From NCBI GenBank assembly GCA_023823795.1, contig CP085710.1:522001-586000 (forward strand): a stretch of 64,000 nucleotides of DNA, in the 5' to 3' direction. Under the pieces are notes generated by a model that was not told the origin of the DNA, searched no databases, and saw nothing but the letters and a program-made list of their open reading frames with translations. The number at the start of each line of letters is the position of its first letter. Position 1 is the stretch's first letter. Shown here piece by piece: positions 17,023 through 25,374 of the stretch. Source of the DNA: Bacillus sp. F19. Lineage in GTDB: Bacteria; Bacillota; Bacilli; Bacillales; Bacillaceae. The position numbers and the translations under genes are program-made.

Positions 17023-18444
17023 TTAATTTTGATTAAATATGACTAATTTTTGTTCCGTCATTTCCTCAATGGCGTACTTTACACCTTCCCGTCCAATTCC
17101 ACTTTCTTTTACTCCCCCATATGGCATATGGTCCAGACGGAACGTAGGGATATCATTTACTATAACGCCTCCTACGTGCAGCTTTTGCGAAGCCATTAAT
17201 GCCGTACGAATATTCTCTGTGTAAATACCCGCTTGCAATCCGTAGCGAGAATCATTGACAAGCTCTATTGCTTGATCAACAGTTGAGAATTTATTGATCA
17301 ATACGATAGGGGCAAACACTTCTTGGCAAGAAACTTTTTGGGACGGATCCACTTCCAATAAAACAGTTGGATGCAAAATATTTCCTTCCGATTTACCTCC
17401 TGTCGCCACTATTGCTCCTTTCTGCTTCGCTTCCTCAATCCATTCGAGGGATCGTTCTATGTCCCGGGGACTGATTAATGCAGAAACATCTGTCATCGGA
17501 TCAAGAGGATCTCCTAGTTTTAGCTTTTGAGTCGCTGCAACGAATTTTTCTGTAAATGTTTCATATAGTTCTTCATGAACATAAACCCGCTGAACGGAAA
17601 TACAGACTTGTCCTTGAAATGCAAACGCTCCGGTTACACAACGTGAAATGATTTTGTCAATATCAACGCCTTTGTCAATAATGACCGCCGCATTAGAACC
17701 TAATTCAAGGGTGACCTTTTTTAATCCGGCTTTATTCCGAATGTCAATGCCTACGGAGGGGCTTCCTGTAAAAGATATCTTTTGAATTCTTTCATCTGTC
17801 ACAAGCTTTTCACCTATTAATTTCCCGCTTCCTGTTACAACATTGAATGCTCCTGCCGGCAACCCGGCTTCCTGGAGTAACTCAGCAAGAAATAATGAGG
17901 ACAATGGTGTTTGTGCAGCCGGTTTTAAAACAACGGAATTGCCTGAAGCAAGTGCAGGTCCTACTTTATGTGCTACTAGGTTCATAGGAAAGTTAAAAGG
18001 TGTTATTGCCGCAATGACTCCTATTGGCTCCCGGACAGTATAGGCAACTCTTCCTTCTCCTCCTGGTGCAGCATCAACCGGTATCGTTTCTCCATGTATC
18101 CGTTTTGCTTCTTCAGCAGAAAATTTATATGTTTGAATCGTGCGATCAACTTCCCCTTTTGCAGTAGAAAGTGGTTTAGCTGCCTCCAGAGCAATTATTT
18201 CTGCCGCTTCATCTGATCTTTGTTCTAATAGATTTGCAAGATTCTCTAAAATCCTTGCACGCTTATAACTTGGCATATCAGCCATTGTTTTTCTGGCTTC
18301 ATAAGCAGCAGTCAACGCCATTTCTACTTCTGTAAGAGTTGCTGCAGGAACTTCTGCAATCACCTCTCCACTGTAAGGAGATAATAAAGGACTATAGCTT
18401 TCTGCATTTACCCACTCACCGTTAATAAATAAGTTTTTTTTCAT
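17023..18444 (-). CDS. Aldehyde dehydrogenase family protein, probable succinate-semialdehyde dehydrogenase
   Basis: A 473-residue NAD(P)-dependent aldehyde dehydrogenase. The catalytic cysteine lies in FQGQVCISVQR, the general-base glutamate in LELGSNAAVI, and the cofactor loop in ISFTGSPSVG; the C-terminal PYGGVKESGIGREG is typical. It is the second gene of an operon with a class III aminotransferase that is driven by a sigma-54 promoter. That pairing, and the adjacent lysine cluster which would end in 4-aminobutyrate, suggests oxidation of succinate semialdehyde to succinate (GabD role). Malonate or another semialdehyde is possible, because the family is broad. Confidence 0.85.
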   Translation of the reverse strand: MKKNLFINGEWVNAESYSPLLSPYSGEVIAEVPAATLTEVEMALTAAYEARKTMADMPSYKRARILENLANLLEQRSDEAAEIIALEAAKPLSTAKGEVDRTIQTYKFSAEEAKRIHGETIPVDAAPGGEGRVAYTVREPIGVIAAITPFNFPMNLVAHKVGPALASGNSVVLKPAAQTPLSSLFLAELLQEAGLPAGAFNVVTGSGKLIGEKLVTDERIQKISFTGSPSVGIDIRNKAGLKKVTLELGSNAAVIIDKGVDIDKIISRCVTGAFAFQGQVCISVQRVYVHEELYETFTEKFVAATQKLKLGDPLDPMTDVSALISPRDIERSLEWIEEAKQKGAIVATGGKSEGNILHPTVLLEVDPSQKVSCQEVFAPIVLINKFSTVDQAIELVNDSRYGLQAGIYTENIRTALMASQKLHVGGVIVNDIPTFRLDHMPYGGVKESGIGREGVKYAIEEMTEQKLVIFNQN

Positions 18445-18492
18445 AATGAATCTCCTCGCCTTGCATTATTTGTGTAGTAATAATTCTTGTGT

Positions 18493-19845
18493 TTACTTGG
18501 CTGCATAGTTTTCTGAAGCAAGATCTGCTTCGATAACTGAGATAGAATTGTTTAGAATCTCAATCATTTTCTTGATTTCGTCTTTATTAATCGTTAACGG
18601 CGGTGCAAATACTACTATATCTTGATCATCCAAGACGACTGATCTGCAAATAAGCCCTTGTTTTGCAGCTTCTAAAACAATTGCAGGAGACAGAGGGGCA
18701 GCGTAATGTTCTTTTGTTTTTGAATCTATGGCAATTTCAATACCTGCCATCAACCCAAGCCCTTTTACTTTACCGACTATTTTTTGGTCTTGCTGGATTC
18801 GGTATAGTCCTTTTAGCAGTTCCTGTCCCATTGCTTCAGCATTTTCTATTAAATGTTCCTGTTCAATAATCTCTAAATTTTTCAATGCAACCGCACAAGC
18901 CATTGGATGCCCGCTATACGTGTATCCATGCAGCAAAGTGCCCGTTGAGAGCTCCGTTAATTCCCGATGGATCTTTTCGGATATCATGACCCCTCCAAGC
19001 TGAGCATATCCGCTTGTGACACCTTTTGCAAAGCACATCATATCAGGTGCAACACCGTAATGATCCATTCCAAAGTACATTCCTGTTCGGCCAAATCCAG
19101 TTATCACTTCATCTGTAATAAATAAAACTCCATACTCATCGCAAATTTCACGTACTTCCTTAAAATAATTTTCCGGAGCTACGTGAATGCCCCCTGCTCC
19201 TTGTACAGGTTCTGCAATAAAAGCCGCAATCGTTTCAGGACCTTCTGCTGCAATCAATTCTCGTAAAGATTGAGAAGAAAAGTTGTCTGCGTACAGAAAA
19301 TCAGGAGCCAGTGAGTTCGTGAAATCCCGAAAAGCTTTCAGCCCAGTTGCACTTGTTGCCCCCATTGAGACTCCGTGATAGGATTTTGTTCTTGAAATAA
19401 TCTTTTTTCTTCCTGGCTGACCTTTTAGAATCCAGTAATGGCGTGCAAGTTTATAAGCTGTATCATTCGCCTCCGAACCGCCAGAAGTGAAGAAGGTTGC
19501 GCTTAAATCTCCAGGAGCTATTTGTGCAAGTTTTGCGGCCAATCGAATGGCAGGTTCGTTGCTATATGTGGCAAAACAGGAACTGAAACCCAGTTTTGAC
19601 ATCTGCTCCATCGCAATTTTGCCTAATTCCCCGCGCCCATGCCCTGCGTTTACATTCCAGAGAGATGACATACCATCAATGACTTCTTTTCCTGTTACAT
19701 CTTGAAGGTAGACTCCCTTTCCTTCTGTAAAAATAAAAGCAGGCCCCTGTTCTTGCTGCTGTTTAACTGGGGATGTTGGATGGATAAAATGTTTTTTATC
19801 TAACTCTCTTAATTCCTGGATTGTGTTTTCAGTATGTGTCATCAT
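18493..19845 (-). CDS. Class III omega-aminotransferase, probable 4-aminobutyrate transaminase
   Basis: A PLP enzyme of about 450 residues, fold type I. The cofactor contacts are TSGGSEANDTAY, the aromatic SYHG loop, the aspartate in FITDEVITGFGRTG and the Schiff-base lysine in MCFAKGVTSGYAQLGG. It resembles pyruvate-dependent omega-amino acid transaminases. I place the start at ATG 19845 (MMTHTEN), five bases after AAAGGG; an upstream GTG at 19851 would overlap that ribosome site. With the following aldehyde dehydrogenase and sigma-54 control it would convert 4-aminobutyrate to succinate semialdehyde. Beta-alanine or putrescine-derived substrates remain possible. Confidence 0.85.
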   Translation of the reverse strand: MMTHTENTIQELRELDKKHFIHPTSPVKQQQEQGPAFIFTEGKGVYLQDVTGKEVIDGMSSLWNVNAGHGRGELGKIAMEQMSKLGFSSCFATYSNEPAIRLAAKLAQIAPGDLSATFFTSGGSEANDTAYKLARHYWILKGQPGRKKIISRTKSYHGVSMGATSATGLKAFRDFTNSLAPDFLYADNFSSQSLRELIAAEGPETIAAFIAEPVQGAGGIHVAPENYFKEVREICDEYGVLFITDEVITGFGRTGMYFGMDHYGVAPDMMCFAKGVTSGYAQLGGVMISEKIHRELTELSTGTLLHGYTYSGHPMACAVALKNLEIIEQEHLIENAEAMGQELLKGLYRIQQDQKIVGKVKGLGLMAGIEIAIDSKTKEHYAAPLSPAIVLEAAKQGLICRSVVLDDQDIVVFAPPLTINKDEIKKMIEILNNSISVIEADLASENYAAK

Positions 19846-19893
19846 GAACACCCTTTCTTTTTGAATAAATAAATATGATCTTACCTATTTATT

Positions 19894-19911
19894 ATGCAAG
19901 ATTCGTGCCAA
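19894..19911 (-). promoter_or_regulatory. Sigma-54 promoter of the aminotransferase operon
   Basis: Read on the minus strand, TTGGCACGAATCTTGCAT is a full match to the -24/-12 consensus (TTGGCACG-N4-TTGCAT) with correct GG-GC spacing. It lies about 50 bases before the aminotransferase start. Confidence 0.92.
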
Positions 19912-19948
19912 CTAATTTTCCTAGAGTTAAGGCTGTTTTTTAGTTTAA

Positions 19949-19968
19949 TTGATTTAAAATTAAATCAA
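19949..19968. promoter_or_regulatory. Candidate enhancer site 1 of the sigma-54 activator
   Basis: A perfect 20-bp palindrome with arms TTGATTTAA and TTAAATCAA. It lies upstream of the sigma-54 promoter at 19894-19911 and upstream of the divergent activator gene at 20060, as expected for an activator site. Confidence 0.65.
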
Positions 19969-20009
19969 ATATGTGGTTTTTAATTTAATTATTGATTATT
20001 TTCTCTTTT

Positions 20010-20029
20010 TTGATTTATATTTTAATCAA
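20010..20029. promoter_or_regulatory. Candidate enhancer site 2 of the sigma-54 activator
   Basis: A second 20-bp palindrome with outer arms TTGATT and AATCAA, 61 bp from the first, close to six helical turns. It lies about 30 bases before the activator start, so the activator may also repress itself. Confidence 0.65.
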
Positions 20030-20059
20030 CATTTATAGACATAAAAGGAGGGGACCGTA

Positions 20060-21463
20060 TTGGAAGATGGAATGCTGGGGATGGAATTAAATAAAATTAT
20101 CGAAACATCGAATAATAACATTACAATTACTGATGAAAAAGGAATTATTTTACGATCTAATCGAGAACATTGGGCAATTTATGATATGCAGCCTGATACA
20201 TACATCGGTACATCGGTTTATCAATTAGAAAAAGAAGGGCTGCTTTCACCTTCTATCAATGCAATCGTTTTAAAGGAAAAAAAATTCACTCGTATTATGC
20301 AGCATACAAGAACAGGCCGAGTTGTCATGTCAACTGGCTATCCGATTTTCAATAAGGAAGGCCTCCTGGTTAGAGTGATCAGCTATAGTCAGGATCAGAC
20401 CGAAATATGGAAATTGCAGGAACAATACGAGGAATTACAACGCAAGATAAAGGGCTATCAGACAGAAGTCGAGGATTTAAGGGGAAAGGAACTTGGTCAT
20501 CATGCTTTTATCGCTAGAAGTAATCAAACACAGCAGATTTTAAAAACGATTCATAATGTCGCTAAAACCGATGCCACGATTCTTTTTTTAGGACCAACTG
20601 GGGTAGGGAAAAGTACGTTTGCACGCGCTCTTCATAATCAAAGCAACCGAAATAAAGAGCCATTTATTGAGGTGAATTGCAGCACAATCCCAGAAAGTTT
20701 GTTTGAATCAGAGATATTTGGATATGAACCAGGATCCTTTACAGGGGGAAACAAACAAGGCAAGCAGGGACTGATTGAACAAGCTGACAGCGGTACTCTT
20801 TTTTTAGATGAAATCGGGGAACTCCCCCTTGCTATGCAAGCTAAATTATTGAAAGTGCTTCAAGAAAAAAAGATAAAGCGCATCGGCGGAAAAAAAGAAA
20901 GACTTATTAACTTCCGGCTAATCGCAGCAACAAATCAGGATCTGGAGAAGATGGTAAATGAAGGAAAGTTTAGGTTAGATTTGTTTTACCGTTTAAATGT
21001 GATACCTATTCAAATTCCTTCATTACTTGAGCGTAAAGAAGATATACCAATCTTAATTCAGCATTACTTGCAGAAAACCAATGATAAATACCAGACAATA
21101 AAAAAATTACATCCCTCGACTTATGAAGTATTGACGCATTATGAATGGCCCGGGAATATACGGGAATTAGAAAATTTGATTGAACGGTTAATTCTTACCA
21201 TTGATGAACCCGCTATCTATCCCAAACACCTTCCCCTAGCCATCACAGGGCAAGTGGAACAGACGGAAGATTCCTCTTCCTCCGCAATTGAACAGGAATT
21301 AAGCGGGAAACAAGATCTTAAAAAGACGTTAGAAAAGATTGAAATACAATTGATTGCCAAAGCATATAAACAATGTAAAACGACATACGAAATGGCAGAT
21401 TATTTGGGAATCAGTCAACCTTCAGTCATCTATAAATTAAAGAAATATAAGGAACATTTTTGA
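20060..21463 (+). CDS. Sigma-54-dependent activator (PAS-AAA+-HTH), probable GabR-type
   Basis: A 467-residue enhancer-binding protein. An N-terminal PAS domain (about residues 10-115, ITITDEKGIILRSNREH) should sense a metabolite. A short coiled linker follows, then the AAA+ core with Walker A (GPTGVGKSTFA), Walker B (GTLFLDEIGELP) and the arginine-bearing FRLDLFYRLNV. The C-terminal Fis-type helix-turn-helix ends in MADYLGISQPSVIYKLKKY. The sigma-54 contact loop reads GSFTGG instead of the usual GAFTGA. Start is TTG at 20060 after AAAGGAGGGG. Divergent placement and the shared palindromes make it the likely activator of the aminotransferase/dehydrogenase operon. Confidence 0.9.
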   Translation: MEDGMLGMELNKIIETSNNNITITDEKGIILRSNREHWAIYDMQPDTYIGTSVYQLEKEGLLSPSINAIVLKEKKFTRIMQHTRTGRVVMSTGYPIFNKEGLLVRVISYSQDQTEIWKLQEQYEELQRKIKGYQTEVEDLRGKELGHHAFIARSNQTQQILKTIHNVAKTDATILFLGPTGVGKSTFARALHNQSNRNKEPFIEVNCSTIPESLFESEIFGYEPGSFTGGNKQGKQGLIEQADSGTLFLDEIGELPLAMQAKLLKVLQEKKIKRIGGKKERLINFRLIAATNQDLEKMVNEGKFRLDLFYRLNVIPIQIPSLLERKEDIPILIQHYLQKTNDKYQTIKKLHPSTYEVLTHYEWPGNIRELENLIERLILTIDEPAIYPKHLPLAITGQVEQTEDSSSSAIEQELSGKQDLKKTLEKIEIQLIAKAYKQCKTTYEMADYLGISQPSVIYKLKKYKEHF

Positions 21464-21480
21464 ATCATTAGGAAGAATCT

Positions 21481-21650
21481 CTGATATAAAAGAAATTTAT
21501 CACCTAATTTAATCTTTCCTTCGCGAACTCCTTTATCTAAAGCGAGAGGGATTGCAGCTGATGAGGTAATTCCGTCATCCACTAAACAATGTGTAGTCAT
21601 TCGGAAGGCCGCTTTTTTCGCCAATCAGCTTCATTGGCTGATACGAATTG
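21481..21650 (-). pseudogene. 3-oxoacyl-ACP synthase III (FabH-like) C-terminal relic
   Basis: On the minus strand one frame reads QPMKLIGEKSGLPNDYTLF and, after a frameshift near 21595, another reads DDGITSSAAIPLALDKG followed by VREGKIKLGDKFLL. Both match the C-terminal part of FabH-type condensing enzymes (Asn-Thr-Ser-Ser-Ala-x-Ile-Pro-Leu-Ala-Leu region, with Asn changed to Ile). The rest of the gene is missing. It is a dead fragment between two activator genes. Confidence 0.8.
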
Positions 21651-21666
21651 CTTGCCGGTCATTGCC

Positions 21667-21699
21667 AAAGCACTTGATATTATCTGAGTGCTTTTTTGT
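21667..21699 (+). terminator. Terminator downstream of the first sigma-54 activator
   Basis: AAAGCACT pairs with AGTGCTTT and runs into TTTTTT. The activator transcript would cross the FabH-like relic and end here. Confidence 0.82.
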
Positions 21700-21817
21700 T
21701 CGATCATTCTCGGAATTAGAATTTTCAGATTCATATAGATAAAGAGATAAATAATTCATATCCAAATGCTATAATTTACTGGTAATACCATCAATTACAA
21801 AGAGCGGAGATGAGGAA

Positions 21818-23269
21818 ATGAAATCTTTAGCAAACAAGTTTTCCACTCAATTTGAATGGATATTGAATGTGATTAATGTTGGTGTCCATATAGTTAATAA
21901 GGATGGAGATACCGTATTCTACAATGAAATGATGGCTCATATCGATGGGCTGAATCGTGAACAGGTGTTAGGAAAAAATATCTTTCAGCTGTATCCATCC
22001 TTAACGGACGAATCCAGTACGCTGTATTTGGCATTGGGAAAAGGCATAGAAACGAATGAGTCTATTCAAACCTATGTCAATTTAAAAGGGGAAAAAATAA
22101 CTTCTATCAATAGCACTTATTCTTTATACGAGGAAGGTAAAGTTATTGGGGCAGTGGAAATCGCCAAGGATATTACTAAGGTCATGAGCATGTACGATCA
22201 AATTGTGGATCTGCGTTCTCAGCTGGCCGAGACCCACAAGAAAAGCAAGTTCTTTGCAGGTACAGCCACTTATCATTTTAGTGATTTAATTGGGGACAGC
22301 CCTGCTTTTCAAGAAGCTATTTCATTGGCGAAAAAAGCGGCTCGTACACATTCTCCAGTAATGATTTATGGACCTACAGGAACAGGAAAAGAACTAATTG
22401 CCCAAAGTATACATAATGTAAGTGCTCGGCGAAATCAGCCATTCATTGCGCAAAATTGTGCTGCTGTTCCAAAGGAATTAATGGAGGGTCTGCTGTTTGG
22501 TACAACGAAAGGGGCTTTTACGGGAGCGGTGGACCGTCTGGGTATTTTTGAACAGGCAAGTGGCGGTACCCTGTTTCTTGATGAACTGAATAGTCTAGAC
22601 CTTGGTCTGCAGGCAAAATTGCTTCGAGTATTACAAGAAGGGGAAATACGCCGTGTTGGAGGATCGAAGGAACAGAAAATTAATGTAAAAATCATTGCTG
22701 CGATGAATATTTCTCCAGATGAGGCGTTAGAGCGGGGAATTATTCGCTCAGATTTATTTTTCCGTCTAAATGTTGTGACAATCCAAATGCCATCTCTACT
22801 GGAACGCAAAGAAGATATTCCTGAAATCGTAAATCACTTTATTCACAAATTCAATCGATCATTCGTTTCGGATGTACGAGGGATCAGCCGAAAAGCTATG
22901 CAACGGATGCTTCAATATCCATGGCCGGGGAACATTCGGGAATTGGGTCATGCTATAGAGTTAGCTTTTAACGTCATGGACGCGGGTGAAAAAACAATTG
23001 ATGAACATCATCTTCCTGCTTATTTATTCCCATCAGGAAAGTATTCCGCTTTAAATACGCAGAACCATCTTCCTCCATTAAAAAATGAGATTGATTTACC
23101 TGCTGTGCTGGAAGAAATAGAAAGGGATATGATTATAAATATGTTTGAGAAATGTAACGGGAATATCAGCAAAACAGCTGAGGCTCTCAATATAAAGAGA
23201 CAGGGTTTACAGTATAAGCTAAACAAATACGGTATCGAGAAAGTATATACCGGAAGAATAAGGGAATGA
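21818..23269 (+). CDS. Sigma-54-dependent activator, probable KamR-type
   Basis: A 483-residue enhancer-binding protein with an N-terminal PAS domain (about residues 10-125, VGVHIVNKDGDTVFYNEMM), a linker helix, the AAA+ core and a Fis-type HTH. Walker A is GPTGTGKELIA, the sigma-54 loop is the standard GAFTGA (TTKGAFTGAVDRLG), Walker B is GTLFLDELNSL, and the HTH ends in AEALNIKRQGLQYKLNKY. The ATG follows GCGGAGATGAGG. It lies directly upstream of the kamA operon and its sigma-54 promoter, the same arrangement as the kam locus reported for B. thuringiensis (from memory), so it is the likely lysine-responsive activator. Confidence 0.9.
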   Translation: MKSLANKFSTQFEWILNVINVGVHIVNKDGDTVFYNEMMAHIDGLNREQVLGKNIFQLYPSLTDESSTLYLALGKGIETNESIQTYVNLKGEKITSINSTYSLYEEGKVIGAVEIAKDITKVMSMYDQIVDLRSQLAETHKKSKFFAGTATYHFSDLIGDSPAFQEAISLAKKAARTHSPVMIYGPTGTGKELIAQSIHNVSARRNQPFIAQNCAAVPKELMEGLLFGTTKGAFTGAVDRLGIFEQASGGTLFLDELNSLDLGLQAKLLRVLQEGEIRRVGGSKEQKINVKIIAAMNISPDEALERGIIRSDLFFRLNVVTIQMPSLLERKEDIPEIVNHFIHKFNRSFVSDVRGISRKAMQRMLQYPWPGNIRELGHAIELAFNVMDAGEKTIDEHHLPAYLFPSGKYSALNTQNHLPPLKNEIDLPAVLEEIERDMIINMFEKCNGNISKTAEALNIKRQGLQYKLNKYGIEKVYTGRIRE

Positions 23270-23287
23270 AAATAATCTAGATAATTT

Positions 23288-23301
23288 TGGAAACGCTTCC
23301 A
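23288..23301. promoter_or_regulatory. Palindrome upstream of kamA, candidate activator or CcpA site
   Basis: TGGAAACGCTTCCA is a near-perfect palindrome about 220 bases upstream of the sigma-54 promoter, a usual distance for an enhancer. It also resembles a cre site with two mismatches. A looser TGGAATATTCTTC follows at about 23341. Confidence 0.4.
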
Positions 23302-23442
23302 TTTTGATGAGTCAAAAGTAAAATTGTAATAAGTGAGTAATGGAATATTCTTCGAGTCTGCTGCTATCCCGAGTGAAACTAACTAAAAATATTAATAAAT
23401 TTAACTTGGAGCAAATTATTTGGCTGCAAAACATCATGCGTA

Positions 23443-23498
23443 ACGCAAAATATCTTGCGTTTTTTAAAAAGAGAGAGGGCATACAGCCCTCTTTTTTC
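23443..23498 (+). terminator. Tandem terminators before the kamA promoter
   Basis: Two hairpins in a row: ACGCAA/TTGCGT followed by T residues (23443-23465), then GAGGGC/GCCCTC followed by six T residues (23472-23498). They end the activator transcript and insulate the sigma-54 promoter that starts 23 bases on. Confidence 0.75.
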
Positions 23499-23520
23499 TA
23501 TGTTTTCCTCGTTTTGTATG

Positions 23521-23537
23521 TTGGCATCATTCTTGCA
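23521..23537 (+). promoter_or_regulatory. Sigma-54 promoter of the kamA operon
   Basis: TTGGCATCATTCTTGCA has the invariant GG and GC at the right distance for -24/-12 recognition. Transcription would begin near 23548, about 45 bases before kamA. Confidence 0.9.
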
Positions 23538-23593
23538 AGTAGATAAATATAAAGAACAATCCAAAGTTCTTAAGATAGAAGGAGGTAATTTTA

Positions 23594-25012
23594 ATGAGTT
23601 TGATGGAGATGGACTTAAAACGTAAAGAATACCTTGGTGGACGCAGACACTATAATGAAATTGAACTGTGGAAAGATGTAACGGAAGAGAAATGGAATGA
23701 TTGGCTCTGGCAATTAACAAATACAATTAAAACTCTGGACGATCTGAAAAAAGTTGTGAACTTGACACCGGATGAAGAAGAAGGGGTTCGAATTTCGACT
23801 CAAACAATTCCTTTAAATATTACGCCTTACTATGCATCCTTAATGAATCCGAATGATCCTCGCTGCCCGATTCGTTTACAGTCTGTACCGCTTTCGGCAG
23901 AAATGAACAAGACAAGATATGATTTGGAAGATCCGCTGCATGAGGATGAAGATTCCCCAGTGCCAGGTCTGACGCATCGTTATCCGGACCGCGTTCTATT
24001 TCTTGTCACGAACCAATGCTCTATGTATTGCCGTTATTGTACTCGCCGTCGCTTTTCTGGTCAGGTTGGCATGGGGGTTCCTAAGAAGCAATTAGACGCA
24101 GCGATTGAATATATTCGAAATACTCCAGAAGTGAGAGACGTTCTGATTTCAGGAGGAGATGGGCTGTTAATCAATGATAAGATTCTCGAATACGTATTAA
24201 GTAATTTACGTGCTATCCCACATGTGGAAATTATTCGGATTGGTACTCGTGCCCCGGTCGTTTTCCCGCAGAGGATTACAGAGAATTTATGCAATATTCT
24301 GAAAAAATATCATCCAATCTGGTTAAATACGCATTTCAATCATTCACTTGAACTGACGGAAGAAGCGAAAAAGGCATGTGATATGCTGTCGATGGCTGGA
24401 GTGCCGCTTGGTAATCAGGCTGTCATTCTTGCTGGGATTAACGATAGTGTTCATATCATGAAAAAGCTTATGCACGACTGTGTTAAAGCTAGAGTAAGAC
24501 CTTATTACATTTATCAATGTGATTTATCTGAAGGGATTGGCCATTTCCGTGCCCCGGTTTCTAAAGGACTGGAAATCATTGAAGCGCTTCGCGGCCATAC
24601 ATCAGGATATGCGGTGCCGACCTTTGTGGTAGACGCTCCTGGAGGAGGAGGAAAAATCGCCTTGACTCCTAATTACCTCCTTTCACAAAGTCCTGATAAA
24701 GTGGTCTTACGAAACTTTGAAGGAGTTATTACAAGCTATCCGGAGCCGAAGAACTACATTCCTGGAAGTGCAGATGCTTACTTTGATGAGGTATATGGTA
24801 CGGAAGAAAGAAAAGAAGCCGTGGGAATCGCTGCTCTCATGACAGACGAAAAATTCAATTTGGTACCAGAAGGCCTCCGCCGCCTTGACAAGAGAAAAGC
24901 GTATGAGAGTACTGATGAACATGCATCCTTAAAGGATCGCCGTGATAAACGGGATGAAATGAAAGAAAAATTGATGAAAGCTCAAGAAAAAAAGAATCAA
25001 CCGACGGTGTAG
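23594..25012 (+). CDS. kamA: Lysine 2,3-aminomutase
   Basis: KamA moves the alpha-amino group of L-lysine to carbon 3, giving beta-lysine. The 472-residue radical SAM enzyme has the cluster motif CSMYCRYC (Cys142, Cys146, Cys149), the DVLISGGDGL segment, and the PLP-binding lysine region PGGGGKIALTPNY. The charged C-terminal tail (KDRRDKRDEMKEK) is also seen in Bacillus homologues. The ATG follows AAGGAGG. It is the first gene of a sigma-54-controlled operon. A ferredoxin gene four positions on can supply its electron. Assignment is firm. Confidence 0.96.
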   Translation: MSLMEMDLKRKEYLGGRRHYNEIELWKDVTEEKWNDWLWQLTNTIKTLDDLKKVVNLTPDEEEGVRISTQTIPLNITPYYASLMNPNDPRCPIRLQSVPLSAEMNKTRYDLEDPLHEDEDSPVPGLTHRYPDRVLFLVTNQCSMYCRYCTRRRFSGQVGMGVPKKQLDAAIEYIRNTPEVRDVLISGGDGLLINDKILEYVLSNLRAIPHVEIIRIGTRAPVVFPQRITENLCNILKKYHPIWLNTHFNHSLELTEEAKKACDMLSMAGVPLGNQAVILAGINDSVHIMKKLMHDCVKARVRPYYIYQCDLSEGIGHFRAPVSKGLEIIEALRGHTSGYAVPTFVVDAPGGGGKIALTPNYLLSQSPDKVVLRNFEGVITSYPEPKNYIPGSADAYFDEVYGTEERKEAVGIAALMTDEKFNLVPEGLRRLDKRKAYESTDEHASLKDRRDKRDEMKEKLMKAQEKKNQPTV

Positions 25013-25047
25013 ACCTCGGTGAAAAATAAACGCAAGGGGGAATAAAG

Positions 25048-25314
25048 ATGGATTGCTTGTGGTGTAATGCCCCAAACGTGGAGGAAAGTGAAAAAAAGGA
25101 TTGTTACTGGATTATGCCTGATGGTAAACGATCAATAAAGATTCTTCAAGTTCCAGCTCTGAACTGTCCGAATTGCGGAATCTATGTGTCTGACTTGATG
25201 AATCAAAAGGTGGATGAAGCTTTATATATATATGACGTGAGTGAGTATCCTGATGAGTTTACGTATGAACAGCTTCTTTCAGCCCCTGTAAAGAAATTGT
25301 TTAATTGGAAATAG
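25048..25314 (+). CDS. yokU: YokU-family small zinc-finger-like protein
   Basis: An 88-residue protein with two CxxC pairs (CLWCN at residues 3-6 and CPNCG near residue 48), so probably one bound zinc ion. The remainder (MNQKVDEALYIYDVSEYPD) matches my recollection of B. subtilis YokU, which also neighbours kamA. Its job is unknown; a helper role in assembly or regulation of the aminomutase is plausible from constant linkage. It starts 36 bases after kamA with AAGGGGG upstream and is followed by an intercistronic hairpin. Confidence 0.75.
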   Translation: MDCLWCNAPNVEESEKKDCYWIMPDGKRSIKILQVPALNCPNCGIYVSDLMNQKVDEALYIYDVSEYPDEFTYEQLLSAPVKKLFNWK

Positions 25315-25319
25315 AATGC

Positions 25320-25351
25320 CGGGAGAAGATGATGAATCATCACTTCTCCCG
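25320..25351 (+). promoter_or_regulatory. Long intercistronic hairpin in the kam operon
   Basis: CGGGAGAAG pairs with CTTCTCCCG, with an inner TGATG/CATCA stem, 14 bp in all. No T-run follows, so it looks like an RNA processing or stabilising structure rather than a terminator. The ablB ribosome site (GAGGAGGG) lies just after it. Confidence 0.75.
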
Positions 25352-25374
25352 AATTTAGATGAGGAGGGTACATA

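Noticed and set aside
16801-17046. 81-codon plus-strand frame after nos
   Set aside because: No ribosome site, and it runs through a terminator hairpin and into the 3' end of the aldehyde dehydrogenase gene; composition is not protein-like.
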